This document shows, piece by piece, positions 63,724 through 64,000 of a stretch of DNA of 64,000 bases. The number at the start of each line of letters is the position of its first letter. Position 1 is the first letter of the stretch. Both the position numbers and the translations under genes were made by a program. Location of the stretch: assembly GCA_914767885.1 (NCBI GenBank), contig CAJZBQ010000053.1:1214501-1278500 (forward strand), read 5' to 3'. The notes beneath the pieces are model-generated. The model was not told where the DNA came from. It ran no database searches and saw only the letters and a list, made by a program, of their open reading frames with translations. Source of the DNA: Blepharisma stoltei. Taxonomy: Eukaryota > Ciliophora > Heterotrichea > Heterotrichida > Blepharismidae.

Positions 63724-64000
63724 ATGGAGATTCTCAAAGCTAACACCCGAAATGTTTTAAAAGACCATTCACTTAACTATGAAATAAAAGAATACTCTTT
63801 GAATTATTACACTGTAGACGGGCACAAATTTAAATTATTCACGTTTATTTTGCAGGTAAAAATTGAAATTCGAGAATATACTTGGAAAATTAATAAAAGC
63901 TACAGTGATTTTTTAAGGATGTCTAAAAGCCTTGAAACTGAGCACGGGGTTAAAAAATTAGAAATCACAACCCCACTGCTGAAGCCTCGAAAGTTCAATA
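63724..64000 (+). CDS. PX-domain protein, 5' part only
   Basis: The ATG at 63724; the frame runs off the window. The segment KIEIREYTWKINKSYSDFLR followed by MSKSLETEHGV matches the start of a phosphoinositide-binding PX domain (R/K-x-Y-S-D-F pattern). It lies 65 bp after the probable VPS9 gene on the same strand; both fit endosomal trafficking. Confidence 0.7.
   Translation, partial: MEILKANTRNVLKDHSLNYEIKEYSLNYYTVDGHKFKLFTFILQVKIEIREYTWKINKSYSDFLRMSKSLETEHGVKKLEITTPLLKPRKFN

Overview
The window looks like germline (micronuclear) DNA of a heterotrich ciliate, most likely Blepharisma or a close relative. Four signs support this. (1) UGA must be read as tryptophan while UAA and UAG are stops: UGA falls at invariant Trp positions of a PP2A-type phosphatase, a family X DNA polymerase, a DHHC protein and MORN repeats. 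(2) Introns are 15-16 nt, GT...AG. (3) The DNA is very AT-rich with short intergenic gaps and mostly conserved eukaryotic genes. (4) Many genes are interrupted by AT-rich or palindromic segments flanked by TA or by a 3-bp TNA repeat; removing each segment with one repeat copy restores the reading frame and often a conserved motif. These behave as internally eliminated sequences (IESs).

Layout. 1-6 kb (minus strand): a multi-pass membrane protein cut by the window edge, a Cys/His coiled-coil protein and a Nup62/Nsp1 nucleoporin. 6-12.2 kb: a helical-repeat protein and a MAP kinase carrying five IESs, one nested in another. 12.3-19.4 kb: one very large TPR-IQ gene with seven insertions. 19.3-23.1 kb (minus): a cyclic-nucleotide-binding protein, an unknown protein and a coiled-coil protein. 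23.2-27.5 kb: a TMEM43-like protein, a small membrane protein, a RING-H2 protein and a PHD-finger protein. 27.7-31.4 kb: CAND1. 31.5-36.3 kb: an IQ-MORN protein and a kinesin-2. 36.6-43.6 kb: a GTPase relic, a two-helix membrane protein, an LYR-motif protein, a coiled-coil protein, a PP2A-family phosphatase and a membrane protein. 44.9-56.3 kb: Ku70, a disordered protein, a DHHC palmitoyltransferase, a small basic protein, a second IQ-MORN protein, an LRR protein and a calcium-dependent kinase. 57.5-64 kb: a small basic protein, a BRCT plus Pol X polymerase (Pol lambda-like), a probable VPS9 protein and the start of a PX-domain protein.

Four kinds of inserted DNA recur. Family A MITE-like IESs have C/G-tract ends followed by CCGTGAGTGAACAAA and a TNA target repeat. 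Family B MITE-like IESs end in CCCCTTTAAATTGG, also with TNA. Palindromic hairpin elements are flanked by TA and often nest inside other IESs. Nine GC-richer retroelement-like insertions (about 0.4-1.1 kb) start with AAATGG, usually end in short AT-rich repeats and have 5-17 bp target-site duplications. A hAT-like MITE with an 8-bp duplication also occurs. Most retroelement-like insertions split a coding sequence and can be deleted in silico between their duplications to restore the gene.

Ku70 and a Pol lambda-like polymerase, both end-joining factors, lie 13 kb apart. In ciliates end joining repairs IES excision junctions, so part of the expected repair machinery sits here next to its substrates, and the polymerase gene itself contains two IESs. 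At least four single-base indels, two or three in A runs, look like residual assembly errors.
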